Positions 11,326 through 21,910 are shown, counted from the stretch's first letter. The stretch: 64,000 nucleotides of DNA from Siphonodentalium dalli (GCA_032622095.1 CP136069.1:13066450-13130449), one strand, 5' to 3'. Notes: generated by a model not told the origin, from the sequence alone. Numbers and translations are program-made.

Positions 11326-11654
11326 TGTCATGTTTAGATATGCTTGCCCTCATCAATAAACGCACTTTAACTTGAAAAATAAGATACGATTAAGTCGGAT
11401 TGGCAGCAAATTATGTGCCGTGTATATACACATAGAAGAAAAGCATGACTTTCACAACAAACATGAACTTTATAAATATAAGATACAAATGATACTTGTG
11501 TCAAATACAAGAGCCATGTTTGACGCTGGGAGAACATTAAACGTAGTTTCGGAGACCACGTGGATTTCAAAATCTGACCTAGAATCCGAAATTAGCTCCG
11601 CCCCCCGTAATCGGCTTTGGATTCTCAATCCGGATTTTAGCGAAATTACGGCTC

Positions 11655-13191
11655 TGAGGAGTTATTTCGCTAAAATCCGTTTCAGATTCTGGATCCAGAT
11701 TACAGATTGGTCCCCGTACGACTTGGTTCGGCAAAAGAACAGACCACAAATTTGCAGAATCAGTAAACGAACAGACCGTAATCCTAATTTGGTGGTAATC
11801 CGATTGGGATTGGGATTCCGATTACGGACTCAAATGTTCGTAATGTAAACAAACCGAGATTTCGCCACCTCAGAGTTTAAAAACACAATAAAACATAAGA
11901 ATCCGTCTCTTGTGTACAAATTATTGCAGAATATAAACGATCTATATCAAGGAATTTTAAATGCGGAGACAAATTTGTTTTATTGAATGTAAACTGGGAG
12001 AATATTACTGAAATTAGCCAAATAATAACGCTATTGATAGTAACGCTGGGGGAGCACTTCGGTTGATGGCGAAGAAATTGCAAATCATTGTTGATTGTCA
12101 CTTTCATATGTCCATTTCATAATTCCATCCTTAAAATACCGCCCGAACGCATGTCGATTTCGAATTCGGCGGATACGTCACCATTGACGGAATTCGTGGA
12201 TATGTCTTCTGCGCTGTGTTATTATAATGTTTCTTCTTATTCAAGAAATAGTAGGATTATATGGTATCGATGGATTATCAGATACACGTATGTACTATCA
12301 TCTAGTCTTAAAGTTATAGCAATTTCATGTTTAACATGTTTTGTTTCGTTAAATGCAGTCGTTTTGCACAATAGTCTCTGTATAGACAACAGACACATGT
12401 TCTAGGGACGTGGCTAGAAGTTTCCTCAAATTTCCGGCCAACTGCACCCCCCCCCCCCCCCCCCCCCATTGAGCCAAACATCAATCTCACAGGTTCGCAG
12501 AATTCAATTTGCTCCCCATGGAAATATCCAATCTGACAAACACCAAGATTGGAAAATTACCAACTTTTACTGGTTGAAAAAAATAAAACAATGAGAACAA
12601 TGCCAACCTATATATGGTGTCAAATTAATGTCCAACTAATGTTGTGTCATGCATGAAATTTCCGACTGCTGGAATGTACCAAAGTTTAGTTTAGATATAT
12701 TTATTTCAAATATATATGTCAAATTTAGATAACACATGATATATAACACATACATTTGTTTATACATACAAAGGAATTGTGGGACAAGTACTGACTCACT
12801 TAAGGGTACCCCCCTCTCCCATATGTTATTACACCGAAAAAATAAATAATTAGTAATGGCAAAGCAACATGACTACCAAAACAAGTTGAACATATATACA
12901 GCTCACTGGACACCCCCTCTCCCGAGTTAGTCATAAGTTTGTATATGTATTTATTTAAAATCGGGTTTGTTTGTTGCGTATGTTGGTTAGTACGTATCAT
13001 TATTTGAAACAGTTAGTCAAAATAATCCTGATTTTCCTCACGTATGAATGACTGCACAGCTTAGCAAATTGTACCAAAGTTCGGGGTGGGGGTCGAGACA
13101 CCCATGCAACCCCTGTCGTCACGTCCCTGTTCAACTGACAAGTTTCGTGTGTTCTTCACAACATCTTCGGAATTTGATTCAGGAGGCCTAG
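11655..13191. repeat. Direct duplication, copy 2 (~1.5 kb)
   Basis: Second copy of 9783-11325. The spacer 11326-11654 contains a ~270-bp segment present only after copy 1 and ends in an inverted pair around CGGATTTTAGCGAAAT / ATTTCGCTAAAATCCG, which also forms the junction to copy 2. Confidence 0.9.
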
Positions 13192-13250
13192 AGCTCCGCC
13201 CCCCGTAATCGGCTTGGATTCTCAATCCGGATTTTAGAGAAATTACGGCT

Positions 13251-13963
13251 CAGAGGCGGACTGACCGATCGGGAGACCGGGAAAATTCCCGATGGGCCGG
13301 AGGCCTTGGGGGCGGGGTATATGTGGTTGGGCCACAGATGAAACCGACGTGGGCTGCCATATGTGTTGTTTAACCAGCCTAATTGGCTAATCGTAATTTT
13401 GTCATTAAATGAACTTCTCAGCATCATATAACACCACGTAAAGACCCCGTTAATCTCGAGATTTTAACGGTAACTCCCAGCTGTAAATCCCCCAAAAAAA
13501 ATTCTGACGCACCCCTCCCGGACACTCCCCCAATTGAAATTTCCAACACAATAGGAATGCTTCAGTTGAGGTCAGTCTAGATGCTAGAATTAGCGATTTT
13601 CTTGTATAGTTTTCAAAATTTTCTCACCCCGGGCTGAACAACCATGGAGAGCCCGGTGTGTCCTGGTCTCTTGTCCGTAGCCGTGTGCATTTGTCTGGAG
13701 TTAGACCGCTAGATATTATAATTTATGCAATTTTTCAGGTAAATATATCTGAATGGTCTCATATATAGGATATTATACCAGAGCACTGAGGTGCAAGGGG
13801 GTGCAAATGGAATTATGCAAAAACATGTATTTGGTCTGATTCTGCTTCAAGGGGGTCGGGTGCAGTTGGAATTTCCCGAACAGATTCTGATTTCAAGGGG
13901 GGTGCAGATGGGCCGGTGTTATATTCATTTCCCGGGCCGGTTTTTCGGCCCAGTCCGCCTCTG
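13251..13963. mobile_element. hAT-like non-autonomous element
   Basis: The termini are CAGAGGCGGACTG and its exact inverse, a pattern typical of hAT elements (CAGRG ends), followed by GC-rich subterminal sequence with GGGCCGG. I could not match an 8-bp target duplication on the two sides, so one flank may be rearranged. No transposase. Confidence 0.6.
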
Positions 13964-14306
13964 CCTGTAGCACTAAACCCACGGAACCGGACCTGGTGGA
14001 TCCAATATGGCCGCGAGTAAGTTAGACAGGGCGTATATATGTATATATGTGTGATAGTAGATCATACCTTTAGTAAAAAGTTTAATCTTTCCGTAAAGCT
14101 GCTAAATCAAATCATTACTAGCCAATACGGAGACTAATTCCAATACCTCGTGCCAACGTTTACTTCGTTCCTGAGTCTGTTTTCAATAAATTTAATTAAA
14201 TAGTATTCCGGATGCCGTCTCTCTGTTATGGCGTATTCCGGATGCCGGGGTCCATTTTAAGCCGGATGCCGGATGTCAGGGGGAGGGGGGTCGTCACCCT
14301 CATTAA

Positions 14307-15616
14307 TTATAATTTATACACACACTGGTCAGCTGTGTTGAAATATAATATCATTAGCTTTATTTATTTATATTATATTATATTATAGCATTATTTCTTT
14401 GTATGATAGTTTATTACTGCTATAAAGAGGTGTGAACAACTGACTATTACATGGTTTGCCAATGTAGGTTGTGGTGAGTGGTGTGGTGCTGCATGGGAAA
14501 TATCCCAAAATAAAATATTTCATACCAGTAAACCTGTAAATTATTTATAAATTAAAATTATATGCTTCAAATTCTGTATCATTTCAGGAAGTGCACAGAT
14601 ATGTCAATGGCAACACCTTCATAATATTGGTGGGTCAGAAAGTTATGTGTGCAACATTCGTGAGCCGAAAATAAACCAGAGAGACAGAATGAGAATGAGA
14701 TGCAGAATGCAATGATGTGTTCAAGATAAAGAATGAATTGAACTATACTTGTGTGAAAATCCTGGATAAAAATCTAGCTGATGTCTCGTTGTCTGTCAAG
14801 GAAAGAGCCACAAATGATTACAATATTTATAAGTTCATCATTAAATTAATAATAAATTACAAACATTGTCTCTCTATCACATGCCACATGGTACTTCTCC
14901 ACACTGAGGCAACACCCATGTTCTTATGCACATTGTGTGTCCCGGGGACTGTCCCCTCCAGTCTGAAAAAGTATCCTCTAGCTCTCAATAGCATTTCAAT
15001 ATCTCATTCAGCTTCAGTAACTGTAATTCTCTAAAGTAAATGGACTATAAGTATGTTATCCTACTAGTATATTTTACAAATTGTACGATAACCATTAACT
15101 ATTTTATTACTGTATGGATTACATCGCTCAGTTTCAAAATAGCCTATACAATTAACTATTCTTCGTTGATATGTATTTTAATATCATAGTCGACAGAGAT
15201 ACCTTTACATTCATGTTTAGGTTAATTCATATAATAAGACCACATACACGCCTGTTTGTTGAACTTATTAGATGAAACCCCCTACTGTGACCCCCTACAT
15301 GGAATCTCAAGCTGGGACCACCCCATAATGTGAAGTAGACTATTGAGGAACATGTATTAACAAAGAAATATGTTCCCTGCCTTGTTTGTTCAATGTTATA
15401 AAGCTCCCTGTCGTAATGGTCAGAACATCTAAAAGTTTCCAGGTTTTGTACTGGTGGAATATAATCTCTGTACAGGCGTTAGCCCCGAGATTATGGCTTG
15501 ATCAACTACACGTATGTATCCGTGGAAAGATAATAATCGTAATGAGTAATAATTAGTAGTATGGACATATATTATGTATGTATATACACGGAGTAGTGCA
15601 CCACTTAGAGTGTCGG
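14307..15616. other. Intergenic, nothing recognised
   Basis: AT-rich sequence with a 105-codon open frame at 14717-15034 that shows no recognisable domain, low complexity in Ile/Leu/Ser and no splice support. I do not call a gene here. Confidence 0.4.
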
Positions 15617-15620
15617 TTAA

Positions 15621-16211
15621 AGGGGTACTGTACCCAAGATGTTGTTGTTGGTTTCTATAATCCCCGAGTCGGAGAATAAGGTAACAACTTTTCCATTTTT
15701 TGAAAGTATGTTGAGTACGAAGTATTGTTACGGATGGCAAATTTACCGGAATGCAAAAATACAAATTGTCGTTGTCGAGTAATTTTGTACAGTTTTCAAC
15801 CAAATGAATCAAATAAACATTATAGTATATGCTTAGTAGTCCCATATACTCATTTAAGTTAGTGTATGGTCACTAGTCAATGAGTGGCTTGGGTTTACTC
15901 CCCGTATAAGCATAATGTTTCAAACGATCGTGTGTGCAATTGTTTTATTAATCCAGTATCCCTCAATTATAATTTGATTACGTTTTGTACACGGAAATTC
16001 CAATTTTAAGAGACGCCATTTTATGGCTGGAGCCATAAAATCAATTTATATTAAATTATTAACTTTTAAATTATTAAATTTTAAGATAGCCTATTAACCT
16101 GAGCGTTTACAGAATACATCTTCGACTCAAATTACTTATATTTCTATATAGTATCGATACTAGATCGTTGTTATCACCGGGAATTTATTGAAAATGGCGT
16201 ACAGTACCCCT
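15621..16211. mobile_element. TTAA-flanked non-autonomous element, 591 bp
   Basis: TTAA (15617-15620) is followed by AGGGGTACTGTAC; at the other end GTACAGTACCCCT precedes TTAA (16212-16215). The AGG terminus and TTAA site resemble family A, but the interior differs. A 138-codon minus-strand frame inside is unlikely to be real. Confidence 0.75.
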
Positions 16212-16613
16212 TTAAGGTATAATTATAAGACCAGAACCCGTACGAAATCGTGGGGAAATAAAACGCTTGTAGTAAAAACGAATATCGGGCAGTTTTTCAG
16301 TATGCCGTAAACAACATCGAATTGCGGGCACTTTCTATTTCAGGAAAACCTATCTTGAACAAAATCGCTTTCTTGGGCATTCATTTAATGCCACCTAAAA
16401 TGCATAATGTTACAAAGTTAGTATAAAGTACTTTTATTACGAATATCTCTCCCCAACCTACGCGAACTCGATGTAAATATAACGTAAAATTATCTCCCCC
16501 TAGTTTTCTGAACTACCTTAACGCTTGAGGGCCAAAGCAATGGCGACGTCCAGTAGCGTTACATATTGATAACCATGAGTGCGACGTCTATCCTATTTTT
16601 AGTCTATGCACTT

Positions 16614-16691
16614 ACTGGACTCTGACGGCGGAAGCGTTACGTCGTGGAGTTGGACGGAACAGTGAGCGGAGTGTCTGAGCCAGGTACGAGA
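16614..16691 (-). CDS. Tentative last exon of the SPSB-like gene
   Basis: On the minus strand an acceptor (TGTGTTAG) is followed by 25 codons open to TAA at 16614. The acceptor phase fits the phase-1 donor at 17141, and an AATAAA hexamer lies about 180 nt downstream (near 16437). In SPSB proteins a SOCS box follows the SPRY domain. The short Leu/Arg-rich frame here (LAQTLRSLFR) could be a degenerate one, but the match is too weak to claim. A GTAAGT also starts two bases before the stop, so it could instead be an internal exon. Confidence 0.25.
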
Positions 16692-16699
16692 CTAACACA

Positions 16700-17140
16700 T
16701 GTGGCGTAAACTACGCAGCTGCCCACGGGGAATAACTCTATAATACAACATAGTCCATTTACATTCCCCTCTGCTTATGAAGAACAGCTGACCATTACAT
16801 TAGGAACCATGCAACTGGCCATGGGATATAACTCTATAATACTACATAGTCCATTTACATTCCCCTCTGCATATGAAGAACAGCTGACCATTACATTAGG
16901 AACCATGCAACTGACCATGGGAAATAACTCTATAATACTACATAATTAACTTACATTCTCCTCTGTATATGAATGTGATCTGAGCGTTATATAGGAACCA
17001 TGCAGCTGACCATGGGGAATAACTATATAATACTACATAATTAACGTACATTCTCCTCTGTATATGAATGTGATCTGAGCGTTAGGAACCATGAAACTGA
17101 CCATGGGAAATAACTCTATAATACTACATAATTAACTTAC
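16700..17140. repeat. ~93-bp minisatellite, array 2, growing from the SPRY exon
   Basis: Units start at about 16728, 16821, 16917, 17014 and 17104, and continue directly into the coding exon at 17196. Read on the minus strand each unit contains the codons for the last part of the SPRY domain, then the donor GTAAGT or a mutated form, then about 25 nt of intron, then the next unit. The array is therefore a tandem amplification of an exon-intron junction, and would lie within the following intron. Confidence 0.85.
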
Positions 17141-17704
17141 ATTCTCCTCTGTATATGAAGGTGATCTGAGCGTTAGGAACCATGCAGCTGACCATGGGGA
17201 ATAACTCTTCGTCAGGAGTGAGCTCCGATATCGCCGTCCCGTGATACATTCCATCACAGGCGAACATCACCTTCCCGGCGTCCGCGTCGATGTACATGTA
17301 GAATCTCTCAAACAGAGGGCGCTGGTGAATCGGGTACTTCTTAACGACCTGGCCTTTATGGTAAGTCCTTTTGGTGCCGAGCCCCACACCCCAAGAGTTA
17401 ACGTTACAGCCAATCACGGGGTCTCGACCGAGTTTGTACAGTAAGGCTTTACTGGTGCCGATTCCAATTGTTGCGTCCACGCCTCGTGAATTCTTTGGAT
17501 AGATGATCTCGAATACATGTTTTCCTTTCGTGAACCCCCTGCCCCATTGGGCGGCGTCGATATGGTTTTTACCTTTTCGGTGTCGTCTGATCGTGTTTTT
17601 ATCGATCACTTCGATTCCGTCGGACGTCCGACCCCACGTGTCATTCATCGATGATGGCGGCACGGTAGCGGAATAAACCCAAAGTGGCATTTTCTCACCG
17701 ACAC
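17141..17704 (-). CDS. SPRY-domain exon of an SPSB (GUSTAVUS)-like protein
   Basis: The open frame of about 188 codons is bounded by an acceptor (TTTAAATTCAG, exon from 17704) and a donor (GAAT|GTAAGT, exon end 17141); unspliced it would stop at 17124. The SPRY core is clear: GRGFTKGKHVFEI, then ATIGIGTS, then GCNVNSWGVGLG..RTYHKGQ, MYIDADAGKVMF..DG.Y.G and LFPMVSCM..AQITFIYRG. This order matches SPSB1-4, where SPRY binds short peptide motifs and a C-terminal SOCS box recruits a Cullin-5 ubiquitin ligase. No SOCS box is encoded in this exon. The last ~65 coding bases have been amplified into the adjacent minisatellite. FBXO45-type SPRY proteins are an alternative. Confidence 0.75.
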
Positions 17705-17862
17705 CTGAATTTAAAAAGACACCAACACATTAGGACGTGGGCATTGATACTTCCCAGAAGAGGCTTAATCAGAATGAGGTCCCAAGAGGATGAATTTGGT
17801 GATGCTAGCCCGCTGTGCCGGATAGCATTTCTATCTGTGGACCTTATTCTGCAAATGACAGA

Positions 17863-18688
17863 CCACAGGGGCCTGTAACGCGCTCCGGCGCTGTCCGGCC
17901 GCCCCCCTTTTGCACTGCCCATATACACCGCCTCTATATACGCGCCTTCTTCGCGTTAATAGTAACATTATACAGTCTATATTATATGTTATTAATTGGT
18001 TGTTTCCATATTGGCCGAGTTATGAGGCCGAGGTCTGTCGTATACGGCCTCAGGCCCGACACGACAGACCGAGGCCTCATAACTCGGTCAATGTGGAAAC
18101 AACCAATTAATAAGTATTTTATTAATTAGCAACAATGGTAATAATTGTTTCACAGGATGAATATATTAACATAGATATACTATTGTGTGTTTTATTAAAT
18201 TAACAATTATTCCAGCAATTTTTATTCTTGTGAACTTTGTGAAGAACTTGCATCGATTTCACAGTACTGTCAGTTTCCAGTGGGAATGATATTGATACGG
18301 ATATATGTAGTTCATCCACGTACATGTATATTTACTCCAAAAACAGTGACTGTCCCTAATTCAACTGCAACCTATCTTCCGTCGACCCAATATTCTTTTC
18401 CGATCGAGCTAATTACGTATGACGTCATTTACGTTACCTTGACTTATTGGCCGCGTTTTCTACTTATTGACCGACTTTTTGTTACTTATTGGCCGCGTTT
18501 TCTACTTGTTGGCCGACTTTTTGTTACTTGTGCGCGCGCAGCGTTCTACTTATTGCGGCCGATAACCTATAGCTAATTAATAAAATGTTGCTATTAACGT
18601 GAAGAAGGCGCGTATATAGAGGCGGCGTATATATATGGGCAGTGCAAAATGGGGGCGGACAGCGGAGCGCGTTACAGGCCTCTGTGGA
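17863..18688. mobile_element. 0.8-kb element with ~95-bp terminal inverted repeats
   Basis: GGCCTGTAACGCGCTCCG, CACTGCCCATATA, CGCCTCTATATACGCGCCTTC and GCGTTAATAG on the left recur inverted at 18590-18688. Ends resemble CAGRGGCC of hAT elements, but no 8-bp duplication was found. It sits in the intron between the two well-supported exons of the SPSB-like gene. A strong palindrome lies inside. Confidence 0.75.
17991..18111. repeat. 121-bp near-perfect palindrome
   Basis: ATTAATTGGTTGTTTCC..GGCCGAGTTATGAGGCC on the left is inverted as GGCCTCATAACTCGG..GGAAACAACCAATTAAT on the right, with the centre near GGCCTCAGGCC. It forms the core of the surrounding inverted-repeat element. Confidence 0.85.
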
Positions 18689-18779
18689 CAGAAACATTAA
18701 ATTCAGGCTCGATCTTCATTTTTATCAAGGCTACGGAAATAGCTTGTACAAAAATTATAAAGGATAATAAAGTTCCTTA

Positions 18780-19480
18780 GGTTTACCCTGGTCAGTAATG
18801 GGACCACAGTTTAGTTAACAATCAAGGTACAATTTTTATTAACCATCATGGGACCATATTTTTTAATAACCCTCATTGGACCATATTTTAACTAACACTC
18901 AAAAGGCCATATTTTACTTAACTCTCATGTATAGGCATATTTTAATTTACCCTCATCGGACCATATTTTAATTAACCCTCTCTGGAATTGACCATATTTA
19001 ATTAACCCTCATGTCACCATACTTGTATTTTAATGTATCCTCATGAGACGCCATATTTTCAAAGTTGATACAAGGCGTGCATTACCTGAGGCCATTCTTA
19101 GATCATCACTATATATATATACGCCCTCTTAGGGTGTATATTGGCAAGTAATCTTACCCTGTCGTAGGAGGTGATGGACCAAATGTGATTAAGACGTATT
19201 CGGTATTAGCGTAAATGGATGTACTATAAATGTGATTAGAAACGTACTCGGTGTTTGCGTACTTGAACCATGTAACGAAGATCGACACTTTGGCATGATT
19301 TTTATTCTGCATGCTATTCCATGCAATATTCAGACCACTGTTTCAAATGAAATTAGAACAGGTATTTGCGTACTTCTATGGTCTAACTGTGATTAGAAAT
19401 GTACTCGGTATTTGCGCACTTAGACCATGTATCGAAGATCGAGAGCATGTTATGCCATGCACTATTCACACCTCTATTTT
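18780..19480. repeat. Two degenerate tandem repeats
   Basis: 18790-19070 holds about eight units of 30-40 bp built on CCATATTTTAATTAACCCTCAT. 19180-19440 holds about three units around GTGATTAGAAACGTACTCGG and TTTGCGTACTTGAACCATGT. Both are non-coding, within or upstream of the SPSB-like gene on the minus strand. Confidence 0.65.
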
Positions 19481-19602
19481 TCAATAGAAATTATAACAAA
19501 TAACAAAGAAAAGATACATATGGATTTCTTGTACTTTTTATCATTCATGCTGAGGTTGTCCTCTGGACTGGCGGCAGTTAATTACAGGTCACGTATACTC
19601 AC

Positions 19603-19667
19603 GATGCGCCGCCATCGCCTGATGTCCATTATGCCCGCTGTAACAGGCGTTTCCCATTGTTGTGTTT
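19603..19667 (-). CDS. First coding exon of the SPSB-like gene
   Basis: On the minus strand ATTTCAG (acceptor) precedes 10 nt of leader, then ATG at 19657 and 18 codons starting MGNACYSG, ending CAT C|GTGAGT. The exon ends one base into a codon, and the SPRY exon at 17704 supplies exactly the two missing bases (C+GT), so the frame runs through. SPSB1 and SPSB4 also begin Met-Gly, and Gly2 here could be N-myristoylated, though Ser is at position 7 and not 6. The acceptor implies an upstream non-coding exon. The intron (19602-17705) carries an inverted-repeat element. Confidence 0.55.
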
Positions 19668-20107
19668 CTGAAATATTGGATAAGTCAATTATATATATAT
19701 TTCCCACTGTAGCAGTGGCAGGGCACCTAGTACAAACGCTATCGCATGCCAAATGGGGTGGGATGCTGAAAAATCGCAAGCCAATTTGCGCGCGATTTAG
19801 TTTGCCGTGTCCCGCGTGACTCAGCATCGCATGCGAATATGTTTCGATTGTAAAATTCAAAGAAATGTAACTCTAACATACCCGTTATTTAGTAAAAAAT
19901 CATACCAAAAGAATGACACCACAAAGAGACACGTTTCAAAAACACTATACTGTCTAAGACCTGTTGGGAAACACAAAATTCTAACTGTTATTGAAGCAAC
20001 GCCACCCCTTTTTCAAATTGATATCGAGGCAGTCAGGTCGCGCCAGCGACCGCTGCCGCGGGGGCCTGATGGCTCATAAAAACAACTCTATATATAAGCG
20101 CCCGCGG

Positions 20108-20320
20108 CTACCACTTTATAGCATCAAGGGTAGACTGAGCAAATCGAGACGGGATGCTGGTCCCGCCAAACTCTCCAGACGGCATCGACATATCAAAACG
20201 CATGCGATTCTCGCCTATCGTATCCGTATTTGGACGAGATTGTAAGACCATAGCCTGGGCAGGGAGTATAATCCCTGGCAGTGGTTTCCCGTTATGCAGT
20301 ATTATAGAGTTATTCCCCAT
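20108..20320 (-). pseudogene. Possible duplicated exon 1 fused to minisatellite sequence
   Basis: An ATG-started frame of 70 codons (MGNNSIILHNGKPLPG...) ending in TAG. The 15 nt before the ATG (GAAACACAACA) match those before the SPSB-like exon 1 at 19657, and both proteins share MGN and HNG. The first coding bases, ATGGGGAATAACTCTATAAT, also match the unit junction of the SPRY-derived minisatellite. I do not recognise the rest. It could be a real alternative exon, but no good donor follows. Confidence 0.3.
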
Positions 20321-20462
20321 TGTTGTGTTTCTTTAAGATTGGATAAGTAAATGTTATTTATATTGGACACATTTCGCATAATGAACCATTACTGATAATA
20401 ATTACGAATTGGGCGCTACGTCACTTAAGTTGTGGGTACTATGTCACTTAAGTTTGTGTTCT

Positions 20463-20663
20463 ATGTCACTTAAAGTGATGTGAAACACCCGGTAGTGTGA
20501 TCAAATAGAAATGGAGAATAATTAAGTTTAGTTCAGATGACGTTTTCCATGGAGTGGTATGGTCGATTTGCTTCATATTTTCGGCGATGTTAGTAGAATG
20601 TTATATTCCTCCAGTTTGCATAGTGCCTGGGTACTAACTTATCAGTTTCACGCACCCGAACAC
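20463..20663 (+). repeat. Dispersed repeat family C, copy 1
   Basis: Begins AAGTGATGTGAAACACCC, contains GTGTGATCAAATAGAAAT and GATGTTAGTAGAATG, and ends at TTTCACGCACCCGAACA. It recurs inverted at 45425-45712 and directly at 62718-63042. Confidence 0.75.
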
Positions 20664-20914
20664 AAGCCTTGAAATAGGGTGTCTGTCATTTGCAAAATGA
20701 GGTCCCCAGAGGGTGAATTTAGTGATGCTACCCGCATAGCGGACTAGCGTCACCAAATTCACCCTCTGGGAACCTCATTCTGCTGAGGTGTAAGCAGAAT
20801 GAGGTCCACAGAGGGTGAATTTGGTGATGCTAGCCCGCTATGCGGTGTAGCATCACTAAATGCACCCTCTGGGGACCTCATTCTGCAAATGACAGACACA
20901 CTATTTCAAGGCTT
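20664..20914. mobile_element. Family B foldback element made of two hairpins
   Basis: The outer inverted ends are AAGCCTTGAAATAG and CTATTTCAAGGCTT, followed by GTGTCTGTCATTTGCA and its inverse. Between them lie two successive palindromes, each reading GAGGTCC.CAGAGGGTGAATTT..TGATGCTA..CCGC and back. The element is almost entirely self-complementary and non-coding. Confidence 0.8.
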
Positions 20915-21400
20915 GGGCCTTTAAACAAAAGAATGGCTAAATTTATCACCTTTGTGTTGCACAGACGATGGCTCTGAATTTATTTGATGCTTCCTCAGCT
21001 TCTAGAACAAGATACTGTAACAGAAATAAAATTACAAATATACAGTAATGCTCTAAATAATCGACTCCTTAACCTCAATGAGAGCTTTCCGATGAATGGC
21101 AACAAGCCATATTTGCATAATATGTCTTTAAGTTTGTGTTTATTCTATCAGTTGTCGTTTTACCATATCCGTAGTTACGATTACTGTTTCGAGAAGCCAA
21201 GCACGCGCACGCGAGCTGTGCATGAAATCATCGAGCCACCGACTGACTGACTTAATAACAATTACGTACAAATAAACACGACAAACAGAACCACATCACA
21301 TTGCAGCGAGAGACAATAAGTTTGAACGGCACAATTTTCTCACAACTTGACTCGTATAGTCGTCAGTTCTACGAATTCTACTAAATCCCCAATTTTTTTT

Positions 21401-21770
21401 ACCCTGTGCCAATGCGTTCTCTTATATATGCGAGTCGACCATAGGTCGCCTCGCATATATAAGAGAATGCATTGGCCTAACAATTTTTTATCATGTTTTT
21501 TAAATAAATGTTTCTTACAATTTTTAGGACATAAAATAAAAAACATCCATTACCCTGCAGGGAGCCCCACACATATATAGAAGCATATAGAAGAGTGTCG
21601 TCTGCTCATGTTTGTCTTGGGCTCTGTATGGGTGAAATTATACAATTGTTAAACAATACAAGAACAAATTATTAAAATTGTAAAAAATTGTTAGGCCAAT
21701 GCATTCTCTTATATATGCGAGGCGACCTATGGTCGACTCGCATATATAAGAGAATGCATTGGCACAGGGT
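21401..21770. mobile_element. Family D element: both ends are ~69-bp palindromes
   Basis: The element runs from ACCCTGTGCCAATG to CATTGGCACAGGGT. Each end is itself a palindrome (21408-21476 and 21695-21763) reading GCCAATGC.TTCTCTTATAT..GCGAG and back around a short GTCGACCATAGGTCGC centre. The right palindrome is the inverse of the left. The 218-bp spacer contains CCCTGCAGGGAGCCCCACAC and no coding frame. Related copies are listed at 45024, 48495, 51830 and 63374. Confidence 0.85.
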
Positions 21771-21835
21771 AAAAAAATCCCGACTTACGCAGGGGGGGGG
21801 GTCGGAAAAAATTTCAGGCACGTATGGCATTTTTT

Positions 21836-21910
21836 CCAATGCATTCTCTTATATATGCGAGGCGACCTATGGTCGACTCGCATATATAAGAGAATGCATT
21901 GGCACAGGGT
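21836..21910. repeat. Extra family D palindrome from local duplication
   Basis: A third hairpin of the same sequence follows, ending GGCACAGGGTAAAAAAATC. The phrase CAGGCACGTATGGCATTTTT occurs on both sides (from 21815 and 21919), so the right end of the element was tandemly duplicated. Confidence 0.8.

Larger units (their letters stand above)
8825..14302. mobile_element. 5.5-kb composite element bounded by inverted repeats and TTAA
   Basis: TGAGGGTGACGACCCCCC follows TTAA at 8821-8824, and its inverse precedes TTAA at 14303-14306. Both ends then carry clusters of CCGGATGCCGG and the phrase TTATGGCGTATTCCGGATGC in inverted orientation. Further in, a second inverted pair occurs (GGCCATATT..CCAC and CGGTTCCGTG at 9570-9640 versus 13975-14035). 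The interior holds a 1.5-kb direct duplication, a palindrome and a hAT-like element. No intact transposase was recognised. It may be one large non-autonomous element or several nested ones. Confidence 0.55.

Noticed and set aside
9783-13191. Pairs of conserved short open frames (for example 10007-10237 and 11877-12107)
   Set aside because: They are conserved because the whole 1.5-kb DNA segment is duplicated; no domain or coding bias.
13251-13963. 8-bp target duplication for the hAT-like element
   Set aside because: Flanks TTACGGCT and CCTGTAGC do not match, so only the inverted ends support the call.
15429-15845. 138-codon minus-strand frame
   Set aside because: Crosses the end of a TTAA-flanked element and has no recognisable domain.
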